Positions 18,361 through 27,950 of a DNA stretch of 64,000 bases are shown in pieces. The notes under the pieces are model-generated. The model searched no databases, was not told where the DNA came from, and worked only from the letters and a program-made list of their open reading frames with translations. The stretch is from assembly GCF_023913735.1 (NCBI RefSeq), contig NZ_JAMXBH010000011.1, positions 1 through 64,000 of the forward strand. Reading direction: 5' to 3'. Made by a program: the position numbers and the translations under genes. The number at the start of each line of letters is the position of its first letter. Position 1 is the first letter of the stretch. Origin of the DNA: Pseudarthrobacter raffinosi (GTDB lineage Bacteria; Actinomycetota; Actinomycetes; Actinomycetales; Micrococcaceae).

Positions 18361-19469
18361 TTATGTACCTGCTTATGGGGCTGACGGCTGCCGTCGTGTC
18401 CTACGGAGCCACCTGGGGTGCCCGCGTCATCGGGCACCGGCTTGAACTCCACGCCCCCATCCGCAGCCGTGACATGCATACGACGCCGGTGTCCCGGCTG
18501 GGCGGGGTTGCCATCTTCCTCGGCGTGCTGGTGGCCCTCCTCGTGGCCAGCCAGTCCTTCTTCGTCAAGGACATCTACCGGAACAACTTCTCGCCGTGGG
18601 GCGTCCTGGCGGGCGCGGCACTGATCGTGCTCGTGGGGATCGCGGATGACCTCCTGGATATCCGTTGGTGGGTGAAGCTCATCGGCCAGAGCGCCGCAGC
18701 CCTGGTGGTGGCCATTTGGGGCGTCCGGATGACCATTGTCCCGTGGGTTCCGGAGCCGATCTACCTGGAGAACGAACTGCTCCGCGTCGTGCTTACGGCC
18801 GGGCTCATCGTGACAACCATGAACGCCTTCAACTTCATTGACGGCCTCGACGGGCTGGCCGCCGGCGTGGCCATCATCGGCGGAACTGCCTTCTTCTTCA
18901 CGGCGTACTGGGTGCACCGGAATGCCGTCCTGTTGGACTATTCGGACCTGGCCACCCTGCTCACCGCCGTCGTCGTTGGCAGTTGCATCGGCTTCCTGCC
19001 GCACAACTGGTTCCCGTCCAAGATCTTTATGGGCGATTCCGGTGCCATGCTGATCGGCCTGCTGATGGCAGCCGCCGGCATCGTCTCCACAGGCCAGATC
19101 ACCTCAGGGCTGTACGACCGCGCCAACGGTATCTCCACAGTCATACCGATTCTGCTGCCCTTCGCCGTGCTGTTCCTGCCACTGCTTGACCTGGGCCTCG
19201 CCGTCGTCCGCCGGACAGCGCGGGGACGTTCGCCATGGTCCGCAGACCGAGGCCACCTCCACCACAAGCTGCTGGATATCGGTTACTCGCACCGGACGGC
19301 CGTGATCCTGATGTACCTCTGGACCGCCGTCCTGTCCTTCGGGGGATTGGCCTTTGCAGTCTTCCCTTGGCAAGTTGTATTGGCCGCCGACATCTTCGCC
19401 ACGCTGGTCATGGGCCTGATTACGGCCTGGCCTTACCTGCGCCGCCACAGTGACCAGTCGCCGGCGTAA
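18357..19469 (+). CDS. wecA: undecaprenyl-phosphate GlcNAc-1-phosphate transferase (WecA/TagO/MraY family)
   Basis: Transfers a HexNAc-1-phosphate from UDP-sugar to undecaprenyl phosphate, starting envelope glycan synthesis at the cytoplasmic face of the membrane. The 370-aa protein has about ten or eleven membrane helices and the family motifs: HTTPVSRLGG, the Mg-binding DD in GIADDLLDIRWW, NAFNFIDGLDGLAAG, FMGDSGAML, and the cytoplasmic SPWSADRGHLHHKLLD loop. The HLHHKL pattern fits WecA/TagO rather than MraY. In actinobacteria this gene is regularly found just before the atp operon. Confidence 0.92.
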   Translation: MIMYLLMGLTAAVVSYGATWGARVIGHRLELHAPIRSRDMHTTPVSRLGGVAIFLGVLVALLVASQSFFVKDIYRNNFSPWGVLAGAALIVLVGIADDLLDIRWWVKLIGQSAAALVVAIWGVRMTIVPWVPEPIYLENELLRVVLTAGLIVTTMNAFNFIDGLDGLAAGVAIIGGTAFFFTAYWVHRNAVLLDYSDLATLLTAVVVGSCIGFLPHNWFPSKIFMGDSGAMLIGLLMAAAGIVSTGQITSGLYDRANGISTVIPILLPFAVLFLPLLDLGLAVVRRTARGRSPWSADRGHLHHKLLDIGYSHRTAVILMYLWTAVLSFGGLAFAVFPWQVVLAADIFATLVMGLITAWPYLRRHSDQSPA

Positions 19470-19497
19470 CGGCGTTCGGATTTATTTCTATCTCGTG

Positions 19498-19526
19498 TAG
19501 AATTTAGGGGCAGCCCAAGCTGCCCC
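19498..19526 (+). promoter_or_regulatory. probable atp operon promoter -10 with hairpin at the start site
   Basis: TAGAAT (19498-19503) could serve as a -10 box with a weak TTCGGA 17 bp upstream. It is followed at once by the inverted repeat GGGGCAGC/GCTGCCCC (19507-19526, loop CCAA), so the transcript would begin at or within a stem. The hairpin lacks a U tract and is more likely a 5' mRNA element than a wecA terminator. Confidence 0.5.
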
Positions 19527-19562
19527 TCCACCCAGCCCCAGGGCGCCGACGATTGGGATCTT

Positions 19563-20045
19563 ATGACCTCCAACGCCGAACCCGGACGTTTGTCCGGCAG
19601 CGGACCCGTTGGTGTTTCCGGTCCCACGCGCTCGCTGTGGCTTCGCCTCCTCGCACTCAGTTCAGCTGCCGGTGCAGGCGCACTGATTCTGGCGGGCATC
19701 CCGGCTGTGATCCTGAACGGCCCCAGCGGCGTTCTGTCCAGTACTTTGGGCGGCCTCCTGGTGATGCTCTTCTTCGCCATCAGTCTTCTCGTGGGCCACT
19801 TCGTGGGGCGCAACAACCCCTCCGGTGCCATCGGAATGTTCGCGGCCACCTACTTTGTCAAGGTCGTGGGTTTCGCGGTTGTCCTGTTTGTGATCGGAGC
19901 ACCTGCCTGGCTTCACGACCGATGGTTCCTGATTGGTGCCGTTGCCACTGTTGTCTTCTGGCAGGCTGCCGAAATCTATGGCTTCAGCAAGGCGCGCCTG
20001 CAGATTTACAACGACCCCGAGCCCAAGGAGCCGAACGATGCCTGA
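19563..20045 (+). CDS. membrane protein at head of atp operon (AtpI-like)
   Basis: A 160-aa protein with four predicted membrane helices (about 28-50, 57-78, 88-110, 117-135) and a charged C-terminal tail. Position just before atpB corresponds to the small membrane proteins (such as Rv1303 in mycobacteria) assigned to the AtpI/ATP-synthase-I family. AtpI proteins help assemble the c-ring or supply Mg2+. The start ATG 19563 is preceded by a weak GGGA. It overlaps the following gene by 8 bp. Confidence 0.7.
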   Translation: MTSNAEPGRLSGSGPVGVSGPTRSLWLRLLALSSAAGAGALILAGIPAVILNGPSGVLSSTLGGLLVMLFFAISLLVGHFVGRNNPSGAIGMFAATYFVKVVGFAVVLFVIGAPAWLHDRWFLIGAVATVVFWQAAEIYGFSKARLQIYNDPEPKEPNDA

Positions 20046-20376
20046 TCGGAAACGAACAGCGAAAAACGGTTCCTCCGTGCCCAAGAACGCTGCGCCCACG
20101 CCGGGGGTGTCGGCCGAAAACAACGACGGCGGATACAACGCCGGAATGGCCGTCTTTAGCTACATTATTGGCGGAATCATCGTCTGGAGTTTGATAGGGT
20201 GGGGTCTGGATTATCTGTGGGGAACCCGCTGGATCGTGCTCGCAGGCGCTCTGCTTGGAGCTCTCGGAGGTTTCTATCTTTCCCACATGCATGGCCTTAC
20301 CAGTTCCAGAACCACGGCAGGTAAGAGCGGCGCAGACAGCGGCCCGTCCGCGGACGGAAACACAAATGCCAAATAA
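20038..20376 (+). CDS. AtpZ/AtpI family small membrane protein
   Basis: A 112-aa protein with a polar N-terminus (~1-35), two membrane helices (GMAVFSYIIGGIIVWSLIGW and the segment around 68-90), and a Ser/Gly tail. The GWGLDYLWGTRW link between the helices is typical of AtpZ/AtpI proteins, in which the loop binds divalent cations and supports ATP synthase assembly. The ATG at 20038 lies inside the end of the upstream gene; a longer in-frame start is ignored as it would read through that gene. Confidence 0.8.
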   Translation: MPDRKRTAKNGSSVPKNAAPTPGVSAENNDGGYNAGMAVFSYIIGGIIVWSLIGWGLDYLWGTRWIVLAGALLGALGGFYLSHMHGLTSSRTTAGKSGADSGPSADGNTNAK

Positions 20377-20457
20377 TTTCACAGGGGGAGCTGCGGAGCA
20401 CAATTCCGCGGGTCCTCGACCAACGCCCAATGATGGACACTGCAGAGAGGAAACGCG

Positions 20458-21258
20458 TTGATCGCGCTTGCGCTCCCGGCCCAAGATTCAGGAGAGTTCA
20501 ATCCTCCTGGAATTGAAGAAATGCACCTGCCGGCAATCCTGCCGTGGGGGGTGGCTGACGGATTCTCCAAGCAGATGCTGCTGGTAATCCTATCGGTCGT
20601 CATTATCGCCACATTCTTTCTGCTAGCTGCGCGGAAGCAGCAGCTTGTTCCCGGCAAGCTCCAGTTCGCTGGTGAAATGGCTTATGGCTTTGTCCGAAAC
20701 GGCATTGCAAAAGACATTATCGGCGGCAAAGATTTCATGAAGTATGTCCCGCTGTTGTTCAGCCTTTTCTTCTTCATTCTGGTGAACAACATCTACGGCG
20801 CCATTCCCGTGATCCAGCTCCCAAGCTTCTCGCACGTTGGCGGCGCCTATGTCCTCGCGGGCATTGTGTACGTCACCTGGATTGCCATCGGCATCAAGAA
20901 GAACGGCCTGAAGTATTTCAAGCTGGCCACCGTGCCGTCCGGCGTCCCGGTCTACATTCTCCCGATTGTGATCCCGATCGAGATCATCTCGAACTTCCTG
21001 GTCCGGCCGGTCACACACAGCCTCCGTCTCTTTGCCACCATGCTGGCAGGACACTTGATCGTCATGATCGCCGGTTCCGGCATTGAGTTCCTGGTGATGC
21101 AGGAGAACATCCTGCTCAAGGGAACCTCCCTTCTGGTCATCGCCGGCGCAGTTGCCATGTACATGCTGGAAGCACTGATCATGGCCCTGCAGGCCTACGT
21201 CTTCACGCTGCTGACCGCCATTTACATCGAAGGCGCCCTGCACGCGGACAGCCACTAG
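20458..21258 (+). CDS. atpB: ATP synthase F0 subunit a
   Basis: Membrane stator subunit that forms the proton half-channels beside the c-ring. The 266-aa protein has five or six helices and the essential-Arg segment [14 protein letters not shown] (Arg on helix 4), with family motifs [15 protein letters not shown] and [14 protein letters not shown] at the end. The start is TTG at 20458, supported by GAGAGGA six to seven nt upstream; the next ATG would remove the conserved N-terminus. Confidence 0.96.
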   Translation: MIALALPAQDSGEFNPPGIEEMHLPAILPWGVADGFSKQMLLVILSVVIIATFFLLAARKQQLVPGKLQFAGEMAYGFVRNGIAKDIIGGKDFMKYVPLLFSLFFFILVNNIYGAIPVIQLPSFSHVGGAYVLAGIVYVTWIAIGIKKNGLKYFKLATVPSGVPVYILPIVIPIEIISNFLVRPVTHSLRLFATMLAGHLIVMIAGSGIEFLVMQENILLKGTSLLVIAGAVAMYMLEALIMALQAYVFTLLTAIYIEGALHADSH

Positions 21259-21337
21259 GCACCCACAAACTTCCCCTCACGGGGATGAAGCAACCCAAAC
21301 AACCTGCCACATAGATGGCATCTTGAAAGGAAGAAAA

Positions 21338-21553
21338 ATGGAAGGCACCATCAACGGCTCCCTCAACCTCATCGGCTACGGACTGTCCGCAATCGGCGGT
21401 GGTATCGGTGTTGGCCTCGTGTTCGCTGCTTACATCAACGGCGTAGCACGTCAGCCGGAAGCCCAGCGCGTCCTGCAGCCGATCGCATTCCTCGGCCTCG
21501 CCCTGACTGAAGCCCTCGCCATCCTCGGCCTGGTCTTCGCTTTCGTTCTCTAG
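21338..21553 (+). CDS. atpE: ATP synthase F0 subunit c
   Basis: Proteolipid that forms the rotating ring. The 71-aa hairpin has two helices: the first with the glycine-rich [17 protein letters not shown], the polar loop ARQPEA (38-42), and the second with the proton-carrying Glu58 in [10 protein letters not shown]. Use of Glu and the sequence around it fit an H+-driven enzyme. ATG 21338 follows AAAGGAAG. The 79-bp gap before it carries a short CCCC/GGGG stem. Confidence 0.97.
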   Translation: MEGTINGSLNLIGYGLSAIGGGIGVGLVFAAYINGVARQPEAQRVLQPIAFLGLALTEALAILGLVFAFVL

Positions 21554-21609
21554 TCTGACTTCAGAACCAAGCGAACATCCAGAACCGAGTAGATAAGGAC
21601 GGGTGAATT

Positions 21610-22167
21610 ATGTATCAAACGATCATCTCAGCCGCCGTGGAAGGCGCCGAGGCGACCAACCCGCTCGTTCCCAACGTCTGGGAAATGGGCGTCGTTCTCG
21701 CCGGCTTTGCTGTCCTCATGTACATCGTGGTCAAGTTCGTTGTCCCGATGTTCGAGAAGACGTTTGCAGAGCGTGCCGAGGCCATTGAAGGTGGCATTGC
21801 CAAGGCAGAAAAGGCGCAGGCAGAGGCTTCTGCAGCACTCGAAGAGTACAAGCAGCAGCTGACCGATGCCCGTGCCGAGGCCAACCGCATCCGCGAGGAA
21901 GCCCGTGCAGAAGGCGCCCAGATCCTTGCAGATCTGAAGGAAAAGGCCGCCTCTGAGTCTGCCCGCATCACGGCCCAGGCACACGTGCAGATCGAATCGG
22001 AGCGCCAGGCCGCAGTTGTGTCTCTGCGCTCCGAGGTAGGCACGTTGGCCACCACGCTGGCAGGCCGCATCGTTGGCGAAGCACTCAACGATGACGAGCG
22101 TTCTGCCCGTGTGGTTGACCGCTTCCTGGCAGATCTGGAGAACCAGAACGCAGGTGCAGCTAAGTAA
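21610..22167 (+). CDS. atpF: ATP synthase F0 subunit b
   Basis: Peripheral stalk subunit: one membrane helix near the N-terminus (MGVVLAGFAVLMYIVVKF, ~27-44) and a long Ala/Glu/Arg-rich coiled coil to the C-terminus that contacts the delta subunit. 185 aa, normal length. It is a separate gene here, unlike mycobacteria, where a second b-type chain is fused to delta. The stop and the atpH start share bases (TAATG). Confidence 0.96.
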   Translation: MYQTIISAAVEGAEATNPLVPNVWEMGVVLAGFAVLMYIVVKFVVPMFEKTFAERAEAIEGGIAKAEKAQAEASAALEEYKQQLTDARAEANRIREEARAEGAQILADLKEKAASESARITAQAHVQIESERQAAVVSLRSEVGTLATTLAGRIVGEALNDDERSARVVDRFLADLENQNAGAAK

Positions 22168-22994
22168 TGTCAGGTGTATCGAGCGAATCGCTGACCACGG
22201 CGCTGACCCAACTGGAAGCAAAGCTTCCGTTGGCCTCGCTGCAGTTGGCTAAGGAACTCTTCGGAATCCTGGGAACGGTGGACAGCTCGGCTGGCTTGCG
22301 CCGCGCCCTGACTGACCCGTCCCGCACCGGTGACGAAAAGTCGGCGCTTGTCAGGCAGCTTGTTGGCGGAAAAGTCTCCGCTGAGGCTGCGGACATCGCG
22401 GGCGGACTGGCCAGTTCACGCTGGGCATCGGCCCGAGATATCGGCGATGCACTCGAGACGCTTGCAGCAACGGTGGTTATCGCCGTTGCTGAAAACAAGT
22501 CGGCCGTTTCTGCCTCCGGAATCTCTGGGCTGGAAGAGCTGGAGAACGATCTGTTCTCCTTCAACCAGGCCGTTGCCTCCAACCACGAGGTACAACGTGC
22601 TCTGTCTGAGCCGCAGGCCAGTGCTGCAGCGAAGACCGGGTTGGCGCAGAAGCTGCATCCCGGCGCAGGCGAGGAAGCAAAAGTCCTCATCGCGCAGGCA
22701 GTTTCCCAGCCCCGCGGCATCAAGCCGACGCGGCTCGTAGCCCGGTTCGCCGAGCTGGCAGCCAAACGGCAACAGCGCTGGATTGCAACGGTCAGCGTCA
22801 CCCGTCCCTTGACGGAGACGCAGTTCGCTCGCCTCCAGGCAGGGCTTAATTCCCTGTACGGTCGCGAGCTCAAGATCAACATCACCGTTGATCCTGAACT
22901 GATCGGCGGAATCCGTGTCCAGGTGGGTGACGAAGTGCTCGACGCTTCGGTTATAACCCGGCTGGGACAGCTTCACCGCCAACTGGCCGGATAG
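22167..22994 (+). CDS. atpH: ATP synthase F1 subunit delta
   Basis: Joins the top of F1 to the b-stalk. The 275-aa protein has the N-terminal helical bundle and the conserved C-terminal part ending LKINITVDPELIGGIRVQVGDEVLDASV, then LGQLHRQL. It is longer than the ~180-aa enterobacterial protein; the extra length lies ahead of and within the helical region and is normal for actinobacteria. Begins in a one-base overlap with atpF. Confidence 0.95.
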   Translation: MSGVSSESLTTALTQLEAKLPLASLQLAKELFGILGTVDSSAGLRRALTDPSRTGDEKSALVRQLVGGKVSAEAADIAGGLASSRWASARDIGDALETLAATVVIAVAENKSAVSASGISGLEELENDLFSFNQAVASNHEVQRALSEPQASAAAKTGLAQKLHPGAGEEAKVLIAQAVSQPRGIKPTRLVARFAELAAKRQQRWIATVSVTRPLTETQFARLQAGLNSLYGRELKINITVDPELIGGIRVQVGDEVLDASVITRLGQLHRQLAG

Positions 22995-23077
22995 CCGGAC
23001 AAGCACAACTTAACGAAACGAAACCCCGGTCATCGTGAGCAACGATGATCACGAAAACAGGAGAGCAGGGACTGCAG

Positions 23078-24715
23078 ATGGCCGAATTGACCATCAACGC
23101 CGACGACGTCCGTAATGCGTTGAACGAGTTCGCGGCGTCCTACGAACCCGGAAACGCTGAGCGCGTAGAGGTTGGCCGTGTAACAACCGCAGGTGACGGC
23201 ATCGCCCGTGTTGAGGGCCTTCCCTCGGTCATGGCGAACGAGCTGCTTCGCTTTGAAGACGGCACACTGGGCCTGGCCCAGAACCTTGACGTCCGCGAGA
23301 TCGGTGTCATCGTACTCGGTGACTTCACCGGAATCGAAGAAGGCCAGGAAGTCCACCGCACGGGTCAGGTTCTGTCCGTACCGGTAGGCGACGCCTTCCT
23401 CGGCCGCGTGGTTGACCCCTTGGGCCAGCCCATCGACGACCTCGGCGAAATCAAGGCCGAAACCACCCGTGCACTGGAACTCCAGGCGCCCGGCGTGACC
23501 CAGCGTAAGTCGGTTCACGAACCGATGCAGACCGGTCTGAAGGCTATCGACGCCATGATCCCGATCGGCCGCGGTCAGCGTCAGCTGATCATCGGTGACC
23601 GCCAGACCGGCAAGTCGGCTATCGCCATCGACACCATCATCAACCAGAAGGCCAACTGGGCTTCCGGCGATGTGACCAAGCAGGTGCGTTGCATCTATGT
23701 GGCAATCGGTCAGAAGGCATCCACCATCGCGGCTGTCCGTCAGACCCTCGAGGACAACGGCGCACTGGAGTACACCACCATTGTGGCTTCCCCCGCGTCT
23801 GACCCGGCAGGCTTCAAGTACTTGGCACCGTACGCCGGTTCGGCCATCGGCCAGCACTGGATGTACGGCGGCAAGCACGTCCTCATCGTGTTCGATGACC
23901 TCTCCAAGCAGGCCGAGGCCTACCGTGCAGTTTCACTGCTGCTGCGCCGCCCGCCGGGACGCGAAGCCTACCCGGGCGACGTCTTCTACTTGCACTCCCG
24001 CCTGCTGGAGCGTTGTGCCAAGCTCTCCGACGAGCTCGGTGCCGGCTCGATGACCGGCCTGCCGCTCATCGAAACCAAGGCAAACGACGTCTCTGCCTAC
24101 ATCCCGACCAACGTGATCTCCATTACCGATGGCCAGATCTTCCTGCAGTCGGACCTCTTCAACGCCAACCAGCGTCCGGCCGTCGACGTGGGTGTCTCTG
24201 TGTCCCGCGTGGGTGGTGCTGCGCAGGTCAAGTCCATGAAGAAGGTCTCCGGTACTTTGAAGCTGGAACTGGCCCAGTACCGCGACATGCAGGCTTTCGC
24301 CATGTTCGCATCGGACCTCGATGCCGCATCGCGCCAGCAGCTGACCCGCGGCGCCCGCCTGATGGAACTGCTCAAGCAGGGCCAGTACTCACCGTTCCCG
24401 ATCGAGAACCAGGTTGTGTCCATCTGGGCAGGTACCAACGGCCACCTCGACGAGGTTCCGGTTGAGGACATCAACCGCTTTGAGACCGAATTCCTGGAGC
24501 ACCTCAAGCACAAGTCCTCCATCCTGACCACGCTGGCGCAGACCAACGTTATGGACGATGACACCGCTGAAGCACTGAAGACCGCGATTGTGGCCTTCAA
24601 AAAGGGCTTCTTCGGTGAAGGTGACAACCGCCTGGTAGGCGCCGGCCACGAGGAGCACGAAGCTATCTCGGAAGCCGATGTAGACCAGGAAAAGATCGTC
24701 AAGCAGAAGCGCTAG
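23078..24715 (+). CDS. atpA: ATP synthase F1 subunit alpha
   Basis: Non-catalytic nucleotide-binding subunit of the alpha3beta3 head. The 545-aa protein has the beta-barrel N-domain, Walker [10 protein letters not shown] (~174), [17 protein letters not shown], and the arginine-finger region in [15 protein letters not shown] sequence [15 protein letters not shown]. The C-terminal acidic/lysine tail (~520-545) is an actinobacterial feature. ATG 23078 follows GAGAGCAGGG; an upstream in-frame ATG at 23045 is not needed. Confidence 0.97.
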   Translation: MAELTINADDVRNALNEFAASYEPGNAERVEVGRVTTAGDGIARVEGLPSVMANELLRFEDGTLGLAQNLDVREIGVIVLGDFTGIEEGQEVHRTGQVLSVPVGDAFLGRVVDPLGQPIDDLGEIKAETTRALELQAPGVTQRKSVHEPMQTGLKAIDAMIPIGRGQRQLIIGDRQTGKSAIAIDTIINQKANWASGDVTKQVRCIYVAIGQKASTIAAVRQTLEDNGALEYTTIVASPASDPAGFKYLAPYAGSAIGQHWMYGGKHVLIVFDDLSKQAEAYRAVSLLLRRPPGREAYPGDVFYLHSRLLERCAKLSDELGAGSMTGLPLIETKANDVSAYIPTNVISITDGQIFLQSDLFNANQRPAVDVGVSVSRVGGAAQVKSMKKVSGTLKLELAQYRDMQAFAMFASDLDAASRQQLTRGARLMELLKQGQYSPFPIENQVVSIWAGTNGHLDEVPVEDINRFETEFLEHLKHKSSILTTLAQTNVMDDDTAEALKTAIVAFKKGFFGEGDNRLVGAGHEEHEAISEADVDQEKIVKQKR

Positions 24716-24726
24716 TTTCGCTGGCA

Positions 24727-24760
24727 GGGACTGTCGGAACCCCGAGGTTCCGGCAGTCCC
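24727..24760 (+). other. 15-bp stem-loop between atpA and atpG
   Basis: GGGACTGTCGGAACC pairs with GGTTCCGGCAGTCCC (one G-U pair) around loop CCGA in the 74-nt atpA-atpG gap, 11 nt after the atpA stop. There is no U tract and the operon continues, so it is more likely an mRNA processing or stability element, or a partial attenuator, than a terminator. Confidence 0.6.
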
Positions 24761-24789
24761 GGCCACCGGGATCTTAGGAAAGGAAAAGT

Positions 24790-25683
24790 ATGGGAGCCCA
24801 GATTCGGGTCTACCGCCAGAAGATCAGCTCGACCACGTCGATGCGCAAGATCTTCAAGGCGATGGAACTGATCGCTACCTCGCGCATTGGCAAGGCCCGC
24901 GCACGCGTAGCGGCTTCACTGCCTTACGCAAACGCGATTACGCGTGCCGTTTCTGCTGTTGCAAGCCAGAGCGAAATCGACCACCCGCTGGTCACCGAGC
25001 CGACGCAAATCCGCCGGGCAGCTGTTCTGGTTATCAGTGCAGACCGCGGCCTTGCAGGATCCTACTCGGCGACCGTGCTTAAGCAGGCGGTCGGTCTCAC
25101 CGAGCTGCTCCACGAGGAGGGCAAAGAAGTCAAGACGTACGTGATGGGCCGCAAGGCTCAGGCGTACTTCGACTTCCGCAACCTTTCTTACGAGCGCGTG
25201 TGGACCGGCAACACTGACGCGCCGGAGTTTGGAACTGCACGTGAGGTCGGCGCGGCATTGCTCGAAGCCTTCGCTGCAGACTACGAAGAGGGCGGCGTAG
25301 ACGAGATCCATGTCGTTTACACCCGCTTCAAGTCCATGGTGACGCAGGAGCCGACGGTTATCCGTCTTCTTCCGCTTGAGGTTGTCGAAGAGCAGGCGGC
25401 GTCCGAGTCGGACCTCCTGCCGCTCTACGAATTCGAGCCGGAAGCGGAGCAGGTTCTTGATGCCCTGCTCCCGCGCTACATCGAGTCACGCATTTTCGCC
25501 GCCATGTTGCAGGCAGCAGCTTCGGAGCTCGCTGCCCGCCAGCGGGCAATGAAGTCCGCCGGCGACAATGCCACGGACCTCATCAAGAAGTTCACGCGTC
25601 TGCGCAACACTGCCCGCCAGGCTGAAATTACGCAGGAGCTTTCCGAGATCGTGGCCGGTGCTGACGCGTTGAACGCGTCCTAG
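24790..25683 (+). CDS. atpG: ATP synthase F1 subunit gamma
   Basis: Central rotor shaft that turns inside alpha3beta3. The 297-aa protein shows the family ends: N-terminal [20 protein letters not shown] with the helix to [23 protein letters not shown] in the Rossmann-like domain, and the C-terminal [12 protein letters not shown] and [21 protein letters not shown] helix. The middle ([24 protein letters not shown]) is typical. ATG 24790 is preceded by AGGAAAGGAAA. Confidence 0.96.
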   Translation: MGAQIRVYRQKISSTTSMRKIFKAMELIATSRIGKARARVAASLPYANAITRAVSAVASQSEIDHPLVTEPTQIRRAAVLVISADRGLAGSYSATVLKQAVGLTELLHEEGKEVKTYVMGRKAQAYFDFRNLSYERVWTGNTDAPEFGTAREVGAALLEAFAADYEEGGVDEIHVVYTRFKSMVTQEPTVIRLLPLEVVEEQAASESDLLPLYEFEPEAEQVLDALLPRYIESRIFAAMLQAAASELAARQRAMKSAGDNATDLIKKFTRLRNTARQAEITQELSEIVAGADALNAS

Positions 25684-25730
25684 CCTCCACGAGCCCGGAT
25701 CCAGCTGTACCTGCACCAAAGTAAACTTAA

Positions 25731-27218
<1,488 letters not shown>

Positions 27219-27219
27219 T

Positions 27220-27504
27220 ATGGCTGAGCTTGAGGTTGAGATTGTCGCAGCGGATCACTTCGTGTGGTCTGGAGCGGCCAAGATGGTCAAGGCCCGCACC
27301 AGCGATGGTGAAATCGGAATCCTGCCCGGCCACTCGCCCCTGCTGGCGATCCTGGCCGAAGGTGAACTGGCCATCGAGCCGGTTTCCGGGAACCGCATTG
27401 CCGTGGCTGTTGACGGCGGATTCTTCTCCGTCGACAACAACCGCGTGGTGATTGTTGCTGACAACGCCCAACTGGGTGACGCGGCTACTGCTGGGATCCG
27501 CTAG
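27220..27504 (+). CDS. atpC: ATP synthase F1 subunit epsilon, short form
   Basis: Rotor-associated subunit. The 94-aa protein contains the full N-terminal beta-sandwich (ELEVEIVAADHFVWSG through EIGILPGHSPLLAIL to VVIVADNAQLGD) and then ends within ten residues. Typical proteins are 120-140 aa and carry a two-helix C-terminal hairpin that can inhibit ATP hydrolysis; there is no room for it here. The stop codon is clean and the next gene starts 10 bp later, so this does not look like a frameshift. Confidence 0.93.
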   Translation: MAELEVEIVAADHFVWSGAAKMVKARTSDGEIGILPGHSPLLAILAEGELAIEPVSGNRIAVAVDGGFFSVDNNRVVIVADNAQLGDAATAGIR

Positions 27505-27514
27505 CACGACCTTG

Positions 27515-27946
27515 ATGGACGCTCCGACTTTTACGTTCATCTCCTTGGCAATCGTTTTCGGATTGCTGATTTTCGCACTGGGCCTTTCGGGGGTGCGCCG
27601 CTTCAATCTGCGGCGCGCCCTTGGCACAGTGGACGCCTCCATTTGCGTTGCTGGAAACAGCTGGCAGATGGGGGTTTGTCGTTATCAGGATAACGACCTT
27701 GAATGGTTCCGCCTGCTGTCACTGAGTGTGCGTCCCAAACATAAGTTCAAGCGCAGCTCCCTGGAGCTGCTGGGCCGCCGCAAGCCCACCGAGGCCGAGG
27801 CCGTGAAGGTCCAGCCCGACGTCGTGATTGTTGAACTGCGGTACGAAGGCCAGGATTTGCGGCTGGCCATGAAATTCGATGCGTACGCGGGGCTGTCCTC
27901 CTGGCTGGAAGCCGGGCCGGTCATCGGCGTGGGTACCTGGCGCTAG
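27515..27946 (+). CDS. DUF2550 family membrane protein
   Basis: A 143-aa protein with one N-terminal membrane helix (FTFISLAIVFGLLIFALGLSG) and a cytosolic domain with the DUF2550 pattern (LRRALGTVDASI, WQMGVCRY, FRLLSLSVRPKHKFKRSSLEL). This family follows atpC in many actinobacteria (Rv1312 in M. tuberculosis). Function unknown. ATG 27515 or TTG 27512 is the start. Four bases separate it from the next gene. Confidence 0.85.
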   Translation: MDAPTFTFISLAIVFGLLIFALGLSGVRRFNLRRALGTVDASICVAGNSWQMGVCRYQDNDLEWFRLLSLSVRPKHKFKRSSLELLGRRKPTEAEAVKVQPDVVIVELRYEGQDLRLAMKFDAYAGLSSWLEAGPVIGVGTWR

Positions 27947-27950
27947 CCAC

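Noticed and set aside
24727..24760. atpA-atpG stem as an intrinsic terminator
   Set aside because: No U tract follows and five atp genes must be expressed together; kept as a possible processing or attenuation element only.
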